NCBI RefSeq assembly: GCF_009826975.1
Contig: NZ_WUMO01000003.1
Span: 62,001-126,000, forward strand
DNA length: 64,000 bases
DNA from: Flavobacterium sp. HBTb2-11-1
GTDB taxonomy: Bacteria > Bacteroidota > Bacteroidia > Flavobacteriales > Flavobacteriaceae
Reading direction: 5' to 3'
Part shown: positions 8,975 to 18,295 of the stretch, in pieces
Layout of the letters: each line of letters begins with the position of its first letter
Position numbering within the stretch: the first letter of the stretch is position 1
Translations under genes and position numbers: made by a program
The notes under the pieces: model-generated
Databases searched by the model: none
The model's input: only the letters and a program-made list of their open reading frames with translations
Told to the model about the DNA's origin: nothing

Positions 8975-9112
8975 AAGATGCGAAAATTGTGAGATGTAAA
9001 ATTGTGAAAAGTGAAAAGTGAAATGTGAGATGTTAAAAGTAAAAAGTAAAAAGTAAAAAGTAAAAGATAGTAACATCTAACATTTCACATCTCACATTTT
9101 TCACAATTCAAT
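8975..9112. repeat. Inverted repeat of GTGAGATGT words overlapping the sensor stop codon
   Basis: The left arm is made of AATTGTGA, GTGAGATGTT and AAAAGTG words (about 8985-9035). The right arm at about 9071-9107 carries AACATCT, CACATCTCACA and TCACAATT. Between them are about five AAAAGTA units near 9033-9065. The stop codon of the sensor gene (9101-9103) lies within the right arm. No gene is seen between 8884 and 9100. Confidence 0.6.
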
Positions 9113-12100
9113 CGTTGAAGATTTATAAAATTTGTCAGCGTATTGTGATGGCGTTTCGCCGTACTTTTTCTGGAAGCATTTGCTAAAGTATTTCGGATTA
9201 TTGAAACCGACTTTATAGCTTATTTCAGAAACGGTCAATTTGTTTTGTTCTAATAATTGAGCCGCACGCTTTAATCTAATTTCATGAATAAATTCGTTTG
9301 GCGTGCAATTCGTCCACGCCTTGATTTTTAAAAATAGCATGGTTCGGCTTACGCCTAATTCTGAACAGAAAAACGGAATATCAAATTGTTCATTTGAAAT
9401 GTTTTCTTCCACGATTTTGAAAGCTTTTTTCAATAGTTCTTCGTCCAATGATGAAACCGTTATTTCTGACGGAATAAAACTGTCCTCGCTTGAGAATTTG
9501 ATTCTTAAACGTTCTGTGGTGTTCAACAGATTTTTAACACGAAGCTTAAACTCCATTAGATTGAATGGTTTACTGATGTAATCATCTGCACCGCTTTCTA
9601 ATCCTTCAAATTTGTAAACCAAAGATGATCTCGAAGTCAGCAGAATAACAGGAATATGGCTGGTTTTGATGTTTTCCTTTATTTTAGAACACAATTCAGT
9701 CCCTACCATTTCTGGCATAATGACATCGCTGATAATCAGATTTGGAACAAATTTTAATGCTTTTTCCAGAGCAATTTTACCATTTTCAGCCTCAATAATA
9801 TTGTAATCTTTTTTCAGAAGGTTTTTCATGAATTTTCTCAGAACCTTGTGATCTTCAACCAATAAAATCGTCTGTTTTTCTTCATTGACAATTAAATCTT
9901 CGATGTCTTCATGTTCGATGACTTCCGAAGGTTCCAATTGCGCTTGGTATTGCTCAATATCGTCACTAATTTTAAAATCAGGAATGATTTCACTGTCCAG
10001 AAGATGTTCGCGTCCCAGCGGTAAAGTCACTTTAAAAATTACGCCGCCACTTGGTTTATTGGTAACATCGATTTTTCCTTTATGCAGTTCTACAATGTTT
10101 TTTACGATTGAAAGTCCGATTCCTGTTCCTTTATTGTAATTTTTCTGAACCTGATTGTGAGTTGGAACTTCAAAAAACAAATCAAAAATTTTATCGATAT
10201 GTTCTTCTGCAATTCCAACACCTGAATCTTCAACAGCAATAAACAGATTTTGCTGATCGTGATTGATTTTAATATTTATTGAACCGCCTTTTGGAGTATA
10301 TCTAAAGGCATTCGAAATCAGATTGTAAAATACACGTTCGAGTTTATATCGATCAAAATAAACCAGAATCTCTTCGTTTTCAGTTTCAAATGTATAGTCG
10401 TAACCGCCGTCTTTGGCATATTCAATAAAGGATAAAAAGATTTCTCTAGTAAATTTGACAATGTTTCCGTTTGCCGATTCAAGCGTAACCTGATGATTTT
10501 CTAGTTTTCTGAAATCCATTAGACGATTAATCAGACTCAAAAGATGATTGGCGCTGCTTTCAATCACCAGAAGCTTTTTGTACATTTCGTTAGTTCCGTT
10601 ATAGTCAGAAAGAATTTGCTGTAATGGTCCTAAAATCAAAGTCAATGGCGTTCTGAATTCATGCGAAATATTGGTGAAGAAATCTAATTTGAGCTTGTTG
10701 TTTTCTTCGATTCGCTGTGTTTCTAAATATTCCAGTTCGAGTTTTTGTTTCAGTCTGGCTTTTGATTTCATAATCCAAATCAAACCGTATAAACCTAAAC
10801 CAATTACGATTCCGTACAACATAAATGCCCAAATGCTGCGCCACGGAGCTGGATTTACGATTACGGTTAAAGTGGTTGGTGTCTGATTCCAAACGCCATC
10901 GTTATTAGCACCACGAACTTCAAACGTATAGGTTCCAGGATTCTGGATCGCAAAATTGGCTTCACTGTTTTTAGTTGTTGTCCAGTTGTTTTCCAAACCG
11001 GTTAAACGATAACTGTATTGATTGTTTTTAGATCGAATATAATTCGGAATCGCAAAACTGATCGAGAAATTGGCCTTGTCATAATCCAAAGTAATCGTTT
11101 TGGTAAAACCAATGCTTTGTTCTAAAATTCCGTCTTTATCGTGCGCATGAACAATTTCGTTTTTAATCTTCAAATCAGTAATTAAAACTTGTGGAGCATA
11201 TTTATTCAAGGAAATCTTTGTAGCATCAAAGAATGTTGCTCCAGACGGACTTCCAAAATAAAACTGATTGGAACTTAATTTTAAAGCCGAATTATCATTA
11301 AATTCATTACTCGCCAAACCGTCTTTCTGGTCGTAAATAACAACCGTTTTCTTAATTGTATTATATTTTATAATTCCTTGATTGGTACTGATCCATAGGT
11401 TTTTATCATCATCTTCTAAAATTGAATGTATAGAAGTGATAACCGTATTTCCAAATCTCAAATTGATTCGGTTGAATTTTTTTCCATCAAAATAATGCAA
11501 TCCTTTTGCTTTTGTCCCAACCCAAATTTTGTTTTGAGAATCTTGAAACAAAGTCAGAATATCATCGCCAGACACAGTCGAATGATCGTAAAAGAAATGC
11601 TGAATCGTATATTTCTGCGGATTGAAATTTTTGAGCGGAATGCGGTTCAAACCATTTTGAGTTCCAACCCAAAGAAAATTTTGCTTATCGACTAAAATCG
11701 TGCGCAGGATATTATTGGTAAGGAAAACTGGTTTGGTGTTATCATTTCCAATAGCATCAAAGGTTTTGGTTATGGTGTTGTACCGAATTAAGCCTTTGCC
11801 GAAAGTTCCAATCCATAAAATTGAACCTTCAGTTTTAAGAGCATAAACACCGCTGTCTTTTAGTAATTCGCTTAAATCTGAAGAAATTCTGTTATTTTCA
11901 ATTCTTTTAGAAACGGTATTGTAAGCTGATAAGCCTTTTGAAAAAGTTCCAATCCATAAAATATGATCATCAGAAAGGCACATCGCTTTGATATCATTTT
12001 TATTCGTTTGTCCAGTTTTGCTGTTGATGTAACTTACAGACTCAGTATTTCTATTGTAAATCGTAATTCCGCCTCCTTCAGTCCCAAAATAAATATTCTG

Positions 12101-13195
12101 GTTTTTGTCGGCAATTATCGAACTTACGACATCAAAACTCATCGGAATCTTTTTCGAATTCTGATTATAATTAGAGAAATTGACGTTTGAAACATCCCAA
12201 AGATTCACACCTTTGTAATAGCAGCCAATCCAGATTGAACCTTTTTTATCCATAAAAACGGACTTCACTTTGTCGATTCCGTTATTGTTATTGCTATTAT
12301 TTATTTTCTGAAGGCTTTTATCTTTTCCAAGAATATAAATTCCGTCATAGGCGCCAACCCATAAAGAGCCTTGATTGTCAATTACTAAAGATCGAATATC
12401 GGTATTTATTTCGCGGTATTTTTCAGCTGGCAAAAAAGAAACAAAAGCTTTTTCTTTTGGATTGAATTTTAAAAGGCCTTTGTTTTTTGTTCCCACCCAC
12501 AAACTGCCGTCTTGGTCTTCAATAACCGATTGAACGTTTAATAAATCAGTTGTGTTTAACGGATAATTTTTAAAGAATAATTTTCCGTTCATTCGATTTG
12601 TCAGCTTACATAACCCTTTTGTCGTTCCAATCCAGATTTGGTCTTCTTTGGTTTTTAAAATGCTGAGAATATTATTGCTAGGAAGAGTAGAAGCATCATC
12701 ATCTGAATGAAAAACAGAAGTAAATAATCCTGTTTTTTTATTGTAAATGGTTAATCCTTTTGAAGTTCCAAACCACATTTCGCCACCAATTTCTCTGATG
12801 CTCCAAACAGCGTTATTGCTTATCGTATGATTTGCTTTCGTATGAAGATATCTCGTAAAACGGTTCGAAACAGGATCATAACAGTTTAAACCATTATAAG
12901 TTCCCACCCAGATTTTTCCTGCGTTGTCTTCTTCAATAGCTAAAATATCATTGTTGCTAATCGAATATTTATCTGTAGCATCATTCCTAAAAATCGTAAA
13001 ACCGCTTCCATCATATTTATTCAGACCATCACGTGTACCAAACCACATTTGTCCAAACTTATCCTGATGAATGGCAATAACAGAACTCTGCGAAAGCCCG
13101 TCTGTCGTTGAAAAATTTTTAAGACGATATTTATTTTGGGAAAATACATTTCCGAAAACAAAAAGTAAAACTAGAAAGACGCTCGTGTATTTCAT
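9101..13195 (-). CDS. Hybrid two-component system sensor/regulator (HTCS)
   Basis: This single polypeptide joins sensor, kinase, receiver and DNA-binding parts. The start chosen is the ATG at 13195, giving 1364 residues, because it begins a clear signal peptide (MKYTSVFLVLLFVFG...FSQ); an upstream in-frame ATG at 13306 lies within repeat DNA. Order: periplasmic two-component propeller repeats (about 25-690, many WIGT/WVGT units), a Y_Y_Y domain (about 700-765), a membrane helix (about 788-808), a HisKA domain with NISHEFRTPL (His near 842), an HATPase with NAFRYTPKGG and GTGIGLSIVK (to about 1058), a receiver with ISDVIMPEM (Asp near 1157) and a C-terminal AraC-type HTH (about 1272-1360). In this family the propeller binds an oligosaccharide in the periplasm and the AraC domain activates the adjacent susCD operon, so it is the probable activator of the genes at 1-8751. 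Confidence 0.95.
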   Translation of the reverse strand: MKYTSVFLVLLFVFGNVFSQNKYRLKNFSTTDGLSQSSVIAIHQDKFGQMWFGTRDGLNKYDGSGFTIFRNDATDKYSISNNDILAIEEDNAGKIWVGTYNGLNCYDPVSNRFTRYLHTKANHTISNNAVWSIREIGGEMWFGTSKGLTIYNKKTGLFTSVFHSDDDASTLPSNNILSILKTKEDQIWIGTTKGLCKLTNRMNGKLFFKNYPLNTTDLLNVQSVIEDQDGSLWVGTKNKGLLKFNPKEKAFVSFLPAEKYREINTDIRSLVIDNQGSLWVGAYDGIYILGKDKSLQKINNSNNNNGIDKVKSVFMDKKGSIWIGCYYKGVNLWDVSNVNFSNYNQNSKKIPMSFDVVSSIIADKNQNIYFGTEGGGITIYNRNTESVSYINSKTGQTNKNDIKAMCLSDDHILWIGTFSKGLSAYNTVSKRIENNRISSDLSELLKDSGVYALKTEGSILWIGTFGKGLIRYNTITKTFDAIGNDNTKPVFLTNNILRTILVDKQNFLWVGTQNGLNRIPLKNFNPQKYTIQHFFYDHSTVSGDDILTLFQDSQNKIWVGTKAKGLHYFDGKKFNRINLRFGNTVITSIHSILEDDDKNLWISTNQGIIKYNTIKKTVVIYDQKDGLASNEFNDNSALKLSSNQFYFGSPSGATFFDATKISLNKYAPQVLITDLKIKNEIVHAHDKDGILEQSIGFTKTITLDYDKANFSISFAIPNYIRSKNNQYSYRLTGLENNWTTTKNSEANFAIQNPGTYTFEVRGANNDGVWNQTPTTLTVIVNPAPWRSIWAFMLYGIVIGLGLYGLIWIMKSKARLKQKLELEYLETQRIEENNKLKLDFFTNISHEFRTPLTLILGPLQQILSDYNGTNEMYKKLLVIESSANHLLSLINRLMDFRKLENHQVTLESANGNIVKFTREIFLSFIEYAKDGGYDYTFETENEEILVYFDRYKLERVFYNLISNAFRYTPKGGSINIKINHDQQNLFIAVEDSGVGIAEEHIDKIFDLFFEVPTHNQVQKNYNKGTGIGLSIVKNIVELHKGKIDVTNKPSGGVIFKVTLPLGREHLLDSEIIPDFKISDDIEQYQAQLEPSEVIEHEDIEDLIVNEEKQTILLVEDHKVLRKFMKNLLKKDYNIIEAENGKIALEKALKFVPNLIISDVIMPEMVGTELCSKIKENIKTSHIPVILLTSRSSLVYKFEGLESGADDYISKPFNLMEFKLRVKNLLNTTERLRIKFSSEDSFIPSEITVSSLDEELLKKAFKIVEENISNEQFDIPFFCSELGVSRTMLFLKIKAWTNCTPNEFIHEIRLKRAAQLLEQNKLTVSEISYKVGFNNPKYFSKCFQKKYGETPSQYADKFYKSSTIEL

Positions 13196-13244
13196 AGTGT
13201 GTTTTTTTAGGTTCAAAGTTGCAGAGTTTTGCTTAATTATTTTA

Positions 13245-13476
13245 GTCTCGCAATCCAGATAGTTATCGGGAGCTAAAGACGCAAAGTATTTTCTCATTTT
13301 TGTCATTTCGACGAAGGAGAAATCTCCACGAGAAGCTCGACAAAGATTGGCTTATTGTTGCGGAGTTACTTGCGAAGATTTCTCCTTCGTCGAAATGACA
13401 AACAATACTTATTGATCATTTAATAAAACAATAAGCTTTTTGTTTTAGCTCCCAATAACTATCGGGATTGCGAGAT
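13245..13476. repeat. Nested palindromes upstream of the HTCS gene
   Basis: Outer arms of the CTCGCAATCCnGATAG / TATCGGGAGCTA family lie at about 13245-13278 and 13445-13476 in opposite orientation. Inner arms at 13299-13325 and 13376-13402 are 27-bp exact reverse complements containing CATTTCGACGAAGG. The central 50 bp are unpaired. The right outer arm reaches the stop codon of the beta-helix gene (13476). Confidence 0.75.
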
Positions 13477-15104
13477 TATTTCAAGCGTTTTTTTAATTGA
13501 TAATCATACAGAGAAGGAATCTTCTCAATTGGCGTATTCAAAAATTCAATATAAGGATCGACGTCGTATTTGATTTCAAATTTCGTATTTCCGTGAACGC
13601 CAATGATTCTGGCTAAAGCGCCGTCTTTCATTCCGTGCAATAAAACTGGTTTTGATGCATCAGGATTTTCAACTTGTACATTTAAATTCCAAAAAGTGCT
13701 GAAAGGCCCGTGAGAAGGTTTCCAATAATCAGCGCCGCCGCCTCCAAATAAAGCATAACTATTATTTTTATCGGCTTTTAGATGAACCGTGATATTGTCA
13801 AACAAATTTTGATGATTGGCTCCTGAATGCTGATCTAAAACAGGATCTGTAAATATTTCGCAGTTTTGATACACATTTTTAGTCGCAAAAGTGTTGAAAC
13901 TTAAAGGATGAACCGCTGAATTGTAGATCTTTATATTTTTAACCAAAACATTATGTACGCCGCCTAAAGTTACTGTATAATGCGCCAAATGCGATCCATC
14001 TGTTGTAACATCTTGAATGGTTACGTTAGAAACTTCTTCGGCTAAAATTCCGCTGTCAGCATTGGTAATTTTAACATCTTTCACCCATGAATTGAATAAT
14101 CGGGTTAAGAAAATCCCATTATTTCCGGGTTCTACATGATGCGCCACCCTCGGAATGTCAGGGAACGTAAAACGAAGCTGTTCAATTCCGACTTCATTTA
14201 AATGTTTCCATTCAACCAATTGTGCTTGATAACTCGGTTTTATCGAAATAGTTAAAGGTGTTTTTAAAGTGATTTTAGAACCAGAGATTTTAGCGATTTC
14301 AACCTGCTGCCTTACAATAGGAAGCTTTGGGAATTTCCAGTGATGCGAACCTGGCTTTACTTTAGCACCTTGATACAAATCTTTGATGATCTCGCCGTTT
14401 TCGCCATCCTTATTGAACAATTGCAATTCGACAACATCGCCAACTTTCAATCCTTTTACATCAGAAACAGTAACAATATGTTCGCCCATTTTTCCCGAAC
14501 TGACTTTAGCCAACGGATTAGATTCTGGTTCGTATTTATCTAAATATGATTTTACACGCTCACCCGGAACCTGAGTCCATATAAAACCTCCAGACCACGC
14601 ATATTGCGAAAAAGGAAGATCAATATTGTTTTCTGGCTCTCGCTGTCTTTTGTCAAATGTGGTCAAGTATTCGCGAAGTTCAGCCAAAACATCAGAATCT
14701 TTAAGATACATCATCGGTCTTGGACAATAGATTTCAGTTCCGTTTTCAGCAGAACCAGCGCCTCGAAGTACAAAATTACTTCGTTCGATGTAGAGAATTT
14801 CACTCAAAATAATACGTCCTGCAGGCAATTGCACGATTACATTTCCTTCAATAGAATTGGCTGCTTTAAAAGCTTTTAAAAGTGCTTTTGAATCGTCTAA
14901 ATTGTCATTGGCTTTTACGCCAAAATCTGTTGCGTTAATGATTTTTCCATTAGTTTCAGGAATGGGACTTTCGCCAAAACGATATCCTGCGTAACTAAAA
15001 TCAGGCAGATAATTGGTTTTTGAAGTAAGAATTTTGGGTATTTCCTGCGCCAGTAAAGTGTTTATAAAAAAGCCACAGGATAAAAGAATGGCTTGGCGAA
15101 TCAT
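13476..15104 (-). CDS. Secreted right-handed beta-helix protein (pectate-lyase-3-like), candidate polysaccharide lyase
   Basis: The ATG at 15104 is chosen (542 residues) because it starts a signal peptide (MIRQAILLSCGFFINTLLAQ); a longer frame from 15197 would add 31 residues from repeat DNA. Mature residues about 45-75 (INATDFGVKANDNLDDSKAL) are the typical first strand and helix of pectate-lyase-superfamily beta helices. Later coils are visible as GIFLTRLFNSWVKDVKITN, NVTIQDVTTDGS and NVLVKNIKIYNSAVHP. His-rich turns (RVAHHVEPG, DQHSGANHQN) and a glycine run GGGGADY could form an active site. The exact family was not recognised. Its position between the uronate operon and the HTCS suggests a lyase or hydrolase acting on the locus substrate and supplying unsaturated ends for GH88. 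Confidence 0.75.
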   Translation of the reverse strand: MIRQAILLSCGFFINTLLAQEIPKILTSKTNYLPDFSYAGYRFGESPIPETNGKIINATDFGVKANDNLDDSKALLKAFKAANSIEGNVIVQLPAGRIILSEILYIERSNFVLRGAGSAENGTEIYCPRPMMYLKDSDVLAELREYLTTFDKRQREPENNIDLPFSQYAWSGGFIWTQVPGERVKSYLDKYEPESNPLAKVSSGKMGEHIVTVSDVKGLKVGDVVELQLFNKDGENGEIIKDLYQGAKVKPGSHHWKFPKLPIVRQQVEIAKISGSKITLKTPLTISIKPSYQAQLVEWKHLNEVGIEQLRFTFPDIPRVAHHVEPGNNGIFLTRLFNSWVKDVKITNADSGILAEEVSNVTIQDVTTDGSHLAHYTVTLGGVHNVLVKNIKIYNSAVHPLSFNTFATKNVYQNCEIFTDPVLDQHSGANHQNLFDNITVHLKADKNNSYALFGGGGADYWKPSHGPFSTFWNLNVQVENPDASKPVLLHGMKDGALARIIGVHGNTKFEIKYDVDPYIEFLNTPIEKIPSLYDYQLKKRLK

Positions 15105-15144
15105 GGTTTTGTGGTTTTTGTGGTTAGTTAGTTTTTTTGTTTTT

Positions 15145-15329
15145 GCCGCTAAGGCGCTAAGGCACGAAGTTTTTTTAAGCTTTGTGTTTTTAGTCACGCA
15201 AAGTCGCGAAGATGCAAAGTTTTTTTGTTTTACGAATTGTAAGTCTTGATAAGAACTTTGTCAAAGTTTAAAACTTTGACAAAGTTGAGTCTTAATAAAA
15301 AAAACTTCGTGCCTTAGCGCCTTCGTGGC
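15145..15329. repeat. Nested inverted repeats between uxuA and the beta-helix gene
   Basis: Outer arms at about 15145-15176 and 15299-15329 share GCGCTAAGGCACGAAG and its complement. A perfect inner palindrome has 16-bp arms, AACTTTGTCAAAGTTT at 15254-15269 and its complement at 15271-15286. A GCAAAGTCGCGAAG word lies between (about 15197-15215). The same outer family occurs at 19953-20205. Confidence 0.75.
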
Positions 15330-15337
15330 AAACAAAA

Positions 15338-16522
15338 TTATAAAGATCGTTTAATCCCTATTTCAAGTCCGCGTAGTTCTGCTAAGCCTCTTAAACGGCC
15401 AATTGCAGAATAACCCGGATTCGTTTTTTTCTTTAAATCGTCCAGCATTTGATGTCCGTGATCTGGACGCATTGGCAAAATGCTGTTGTTTCTTTTTTCC
15501 ACTTCTAAAATTGCTTTTACAACTTCATACATATCAACGTCGCCTTCAAGGTGATTTGCTTCGTAGAAACTCCCTTCTTCGTCGCGCTGTGTGCTTCTTA
15601 AGTGAATGAAATTCATTTTATCGCCATGGCGTCTTACCATTCCAGGCAAATCATTATCGGCACGAACACCGTAAGAGCCTGTACACATTGTAAACCCGTT
15701 TGATTTAGATGGAGCAGCGTTCATTAACTCAATCAAATCTTCTTCTGTACTTACGACTCTTGGCAAACCTAGGATTGGGTAAGGAGGGTCATCTGGGTGA
15801 ATCGCCATCAATACGCCTTTACTTTCAGCAACGGGAATAATTTCTTTTAAAAAGTGAAAAAGATTATTTTTTAAAGCTTGTCTGTCAATATGATTGTATG
15901 CACTTAAGGTTACCAAGAAATCTTCAACTGTATAAGCTTCTTCAGCTCCTGGAAGTCCCGCTAAAATATTTTGTTGCAATTTTACTTTATCTTCTGCCGT
16001 CATCGCTTCAAAATAGTTTTTTGCTTTTTGCTTTTGTGCATCAGAATATTCGTTTTCAGCACCTGGTCTTTTTAAAATAAACAATTCAAAAGCTGCGAAA
16101 GCATTGATATCAAAACGTAATGCTTTTGAACCGTCTTCAACCGTATAAGACAAATCTGTTCTTGACCAATCTAAAACAGGCATAAAGTTGTAGCAAACGC
16201 ATTTGATGCCGCATAAAGCTAGATTGCGAATGCTTTCTTTATAATTTTCAATGTATTGCAAATAATTTCCAGTCTGTTTTTTGATGTCTTCATGAACCGG
16301 AATACTCTCTACAACCGACCAAGTTAGGCCAGAAGCACCTTTTTTAGGATTTCCGTCTTCATGCTCGATTTCAACTTTGCGCTTGATAATTTCATCAATG
16401 CTCCAAACTTCTCCGTTTGGAATATGGTGTAAAGCCGTCACAATTCCAGTTGCGCCAGTTTGTTTAATGTCTTGTAAAGAAACAGGATCATTTGGTCCGA
16501 ACCATCTTAATGTTTGTTCCAT
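15338..16522 (-). CDS. uxuA: D-mannonate dehydratase
   Basis: UxuA converts D-mannonate to 2-keto-3-deoxygluconate in cytoplasmic glucuronate catabolism. The protein is 394 residues, the usual length, and starts [16 protein letters not shown], a typical N-terminus. Metal- and substrate-binding motifs are visible: [15 protein letters not shown] (about 121-135), [19 protein letters not shown] (about 240-258), [10 protein letters not shown] and [11 protein letters not shown]. It is the fourth gene of a minus-strand operon (yhcH-eda-SDR-uxuA), with a 119-bp gap containing a hairpin before it. The operon start carries a probable LacI-type operator. Confidence 0.96.
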   Translation of the reverse strand: MEQTLRWFGPNDPVSLQDIKQTGATGIVTALHHIPNGEVWSIDEIIKRKVEIEHEDGNPKKGASGLTWSVVESIPVHEDIKKQTGNYLQYIENYKESIRNLALCGIKCVCYNFMPVLDWSRTDLSYTVEDGSKALRFDINAFAAFELFILKRPGAENEYSDAQKQKAKNYFEAMTAEDKVKLQQNILAGLPGAEEAYTVEDFLVTLSAYNHIDRQALKNNLFHFLKEIIPVAESKGVLMAIHPDDPPYPILGLPRVVSTEEDLIELMNAAPSKSNGFTMCTGSYGVRADNDLPGMVRRHGDKMNFIHLRSTQRDEEGSFYEANHLEGDVDMYEVVKAILEVEKRNNSILPMRPDHGHQMLDDLKKKTNPGYSAIGRLRGLAELRGLEIGIKRSL

Positions 16523-16540
16523 TTTTTATATTTTTTATTT

Positions 16541-16624
16541 CTTGCAAGGTTTCCAAAACCTTATAGGTTTAAATTAGTTGTTTTTATAAATTAGATACCT
16601 ACAAGGTTTTGGAAACCTTGCAGG
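16541..16624. repeat. Palindrome with GCAAGGTTTCCAAAACC arms in the SDR-uxuA gap
   Basis: Arms at 16541-16568 and 16597-16624 are near-perfect reverse complements of 28 bp, with a 28-bp AT-rich loop. The element sits between two cotranscribed genes, so it is not an obvious terminator, since a full stop here would cut off uxuA. It may reduce or stabilise the distal message. Confidence 0.75.
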
Positions 16625-16641
16625 AGAGGTTGGACTAACTC

Positions 16642-17454
16642 TTAAATACTTGTCGCGGCAAATCCGCCATCAACTTTTAAGATAGTTCCCGTTACGAATT
16701 TTGACATATCGCTGCACAAAAATAAAAGCGCACCGTCAATATCTTCTGGAGCTCCGAATCTTCCCATTGGCGTATGATCGATTATTTTTTCGCCTCTTGG
16801 GGTTAGATTACCTTCTGGAGTCAATAATAAAGCGCGGTTTTGTTCGCCAATGAAAAATCCAGGAGAAATAGCATTTACACGAAGTCCTTCGCCATATTTT
16901 TGAGCCAATTCGACCGCCATCCATTGTGTGAAATTGTCGATTGCCGCTTTTGAAGCAGAATAACCCACAACTCTTGTTAAAGGTCTTTGTGCTGAAGCGG
17001 ATGAAATGTTAATAATATTTCCTGATTTCTGTTTAGCGAAAAGCTCAGCAAAAACCTGAGTAGGAAGCATCGTTCCAATAATGTTCAAATCGACAACTTT
17101 TTGCAAATCATCGCTTTTCATATCATAAATTGCTTGATCAGGCTGAATTGTTGCGCCAGGCATATTTCCGCCCGCCGCATTGATTAGAATATCAAGATGC
17201 CCGTATTTTTCAACAATAAAATCTTTGGCTTTTTCTAATTCTTCTTTGTTTAAAACATTTGCCTGAACAGCAAAACCTTGTCCGCCGTTTGCTTCGATTG
17301 CTTTTACTGTGTTTTCAGCTTTTTCTAAAGATTGTGAAACGATTCCGACCACAACACCTTGCTGTGCCAAAACATCTGCAAATCGGCTTCCCAGAACACC
17401 AGCGCCACCAGTTATTAATGCAATTTTTCCTTTTAAATTAAATATTGACTCCAT
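16642..17454 (-). CDS. SDR-family oxidoreductase, probable D-mannonate oxidoreductase (fructuronate reductase)
   Basis: This 270-residue short-chain dehydrogenase has the NAD(P)-binding motif TGGAGVLG (about 16-23), NAAGG (about 91-95), a catalytic Ser in NISSASAQ (about 149-156) and YSASK (about 164-168). The C-terminal GTILKVDGGFAA is typical of the family. In E. coli fructuronate is reduced to mannonate by UxuB, a different fold. In Bacteroidota an SDR next to uxuA usually takes this step, so the assignment rests on context. It lies between eda and uxuA on the same strand. Confidence 0.85.
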   Translation of the reverse strand: MESIFNLKGKIALITGGAGVLGSRFADVLAQQGVVVGIVSQSLEKAENTVKAIEANGGQGFAVQANVLNKEELEKAKDFIVEKYGHLDILINAAGGNMPGATIQPDQAIYDMKSDDLQKVVDLNIIGTMLPTQVFAELFAKQKSGNIINISSASAQRPLTRVVGYSASKAAIDNFTQWMAVELAQKYGEGLRVNAISPGFFIGEQNRALLLTPEGNLTPRGEKIIDHTPMGRFGAPEDIDGALLFLCSDMSKFVTGTILKVDGGFAATSI

Positions 17455-17632
17455 TTTAATTTTTAATTTTCAATACTTTATGTGTCAAATTCCAAAATTT
17501 GAAATTCCAAATTCCAAATTTGGATGATAAAGTACAGTTATGATTTATTTAGTTTTAATATTTTGTATTTGAATTCCAATTTAAAAGTTAAGGTTTCGTT
17601 TTAGTTGGAATTTGGGATTTTAAATTTGGTAT
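17455..17632. repeat. Intergenic inverted repeat of TTCCAAATT words between eda and the SDR gene
   Basis: The left part carries TTGAAATTCCAAATTCC words (about 17492-17520). The right part carries their complement (GGAATTTGGGATTT, about 17608-17622). It forms a weak hairpin inside the operon. No gene is seen. Confidence 0.45.
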
Positions 17633-18295
17633 TTAATTTCTGATCGCTCCAATCAAATCCAAAACCCTTTTAGTTTCTTTTTCGATGGTTTCATAAGCAC
17701 CGTATTCCATTACTTCTTTACTAATTAATTTGCTTCCCATTCCAACAGCAGAAACACCGGCATTAAACCAAGTTTCAATACTTTGGCGAGTAGTGTCAAC
17801 ACCGCCTGTTGGCATAAAGATTAAATCTGGAAATACATCTTTGATTCCGCTCATAAAGTCAGGCCCTAAAATATTTCCTGGAAAAAGTTTAATGAACTTT
17901 ACTCCAGCATTTTCAGCAGCAATAATTTCTGTCGGAGTCATACAGCCAGGAGCGTATAAGACTTCTTTAGAAATTAAAAATGAAGCAATTTCAGGAACAA
18001 ACCCGGGACTTATAAAAAAATCGGCACCAGTTAAATAATACGTTTCTGCTTGCGCTAAATTTTTGATGGTACCAATTCCTAAAAGCATTTCAGGCATTTC
18101 AGCATTTCTTACTTCAATCATTTTTTTGAAGTTTGAAAGTGCTTCAGGGCCACGATTTGTATATTCTACAGCTCTGATTCCTGCATTATAAAGTGTTTTT
18201 AGAATAGCGATACTTTTGCTTTCGTCAGCATTAAAATAGAGCGGAAGTATTCCTTGTTTTAAAATGACATCTATAGAGTTCTGAATGGTGCTCAT
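17633..18295 (-). CDS. eda: 2-keto-3-deoxy-6-phosphogluconate / 4-hydroxy-2-oxoglutarate aldolase
   Basis: Eda cleaves KDPG to pyruvate and glyceraldehyde-3-phosphate, the last step of hexuronate breakdown. This 220-residue class I aldolase shows the Schiff-base lysine in VKFIKLFPGN (about 136-145), the Glu/Arg motif RAVEYTNRGPEAL (about 41-53), and the phosphate-binding FMPTGGVD and VGMGSKL. Its start codon overlaps the end of the upstream yhcH-like gene by 4 bp (ATGA), which implies translational coupling. The kinase that makes its substrate (KdgK) is not in the window. Confidence 0.95.
   Translation of the reverse strand: MSTIQNSIDVILKQGILPLYFNADESKSIAILKTLYNAGIRAVEYTNRGPEALSNFKKMIEVRNAEMPEMLLGIGTIKNLAQAETYYLTGADFFISPGFVPEIASFLISKEVLYAPGCMTPTEIIAAENAGVKFIKLFPGNILGPDFMSGIKDVFPDLIFMPTGGVDTTRQSIETWFNAGVSAVGMGSKLISKEVMEYGAYETIEKETKRVLDLIGAIRN

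Noticed and set aside
8985..9070. Possible CRISPR-like tandem array
   Set aside because: The units (AAAAGTA, 7 bp) are contiguous, without spacers, and part of an inverted repeat.
13196..13306. Upstream in-frame start for the HTCS protein
   Set aside because: The extra 37 residues precede a clear signal peptide and are encoded by repeat DNA; the start at 13195 is preferred.
15105..15197. Upstream in-frame start for the beta-helix protein
   Set aside because: The extra 31 residues (rich in Lys, Thr, Ala) come from the intergenic repeat; the signal peptide starts at 15104.
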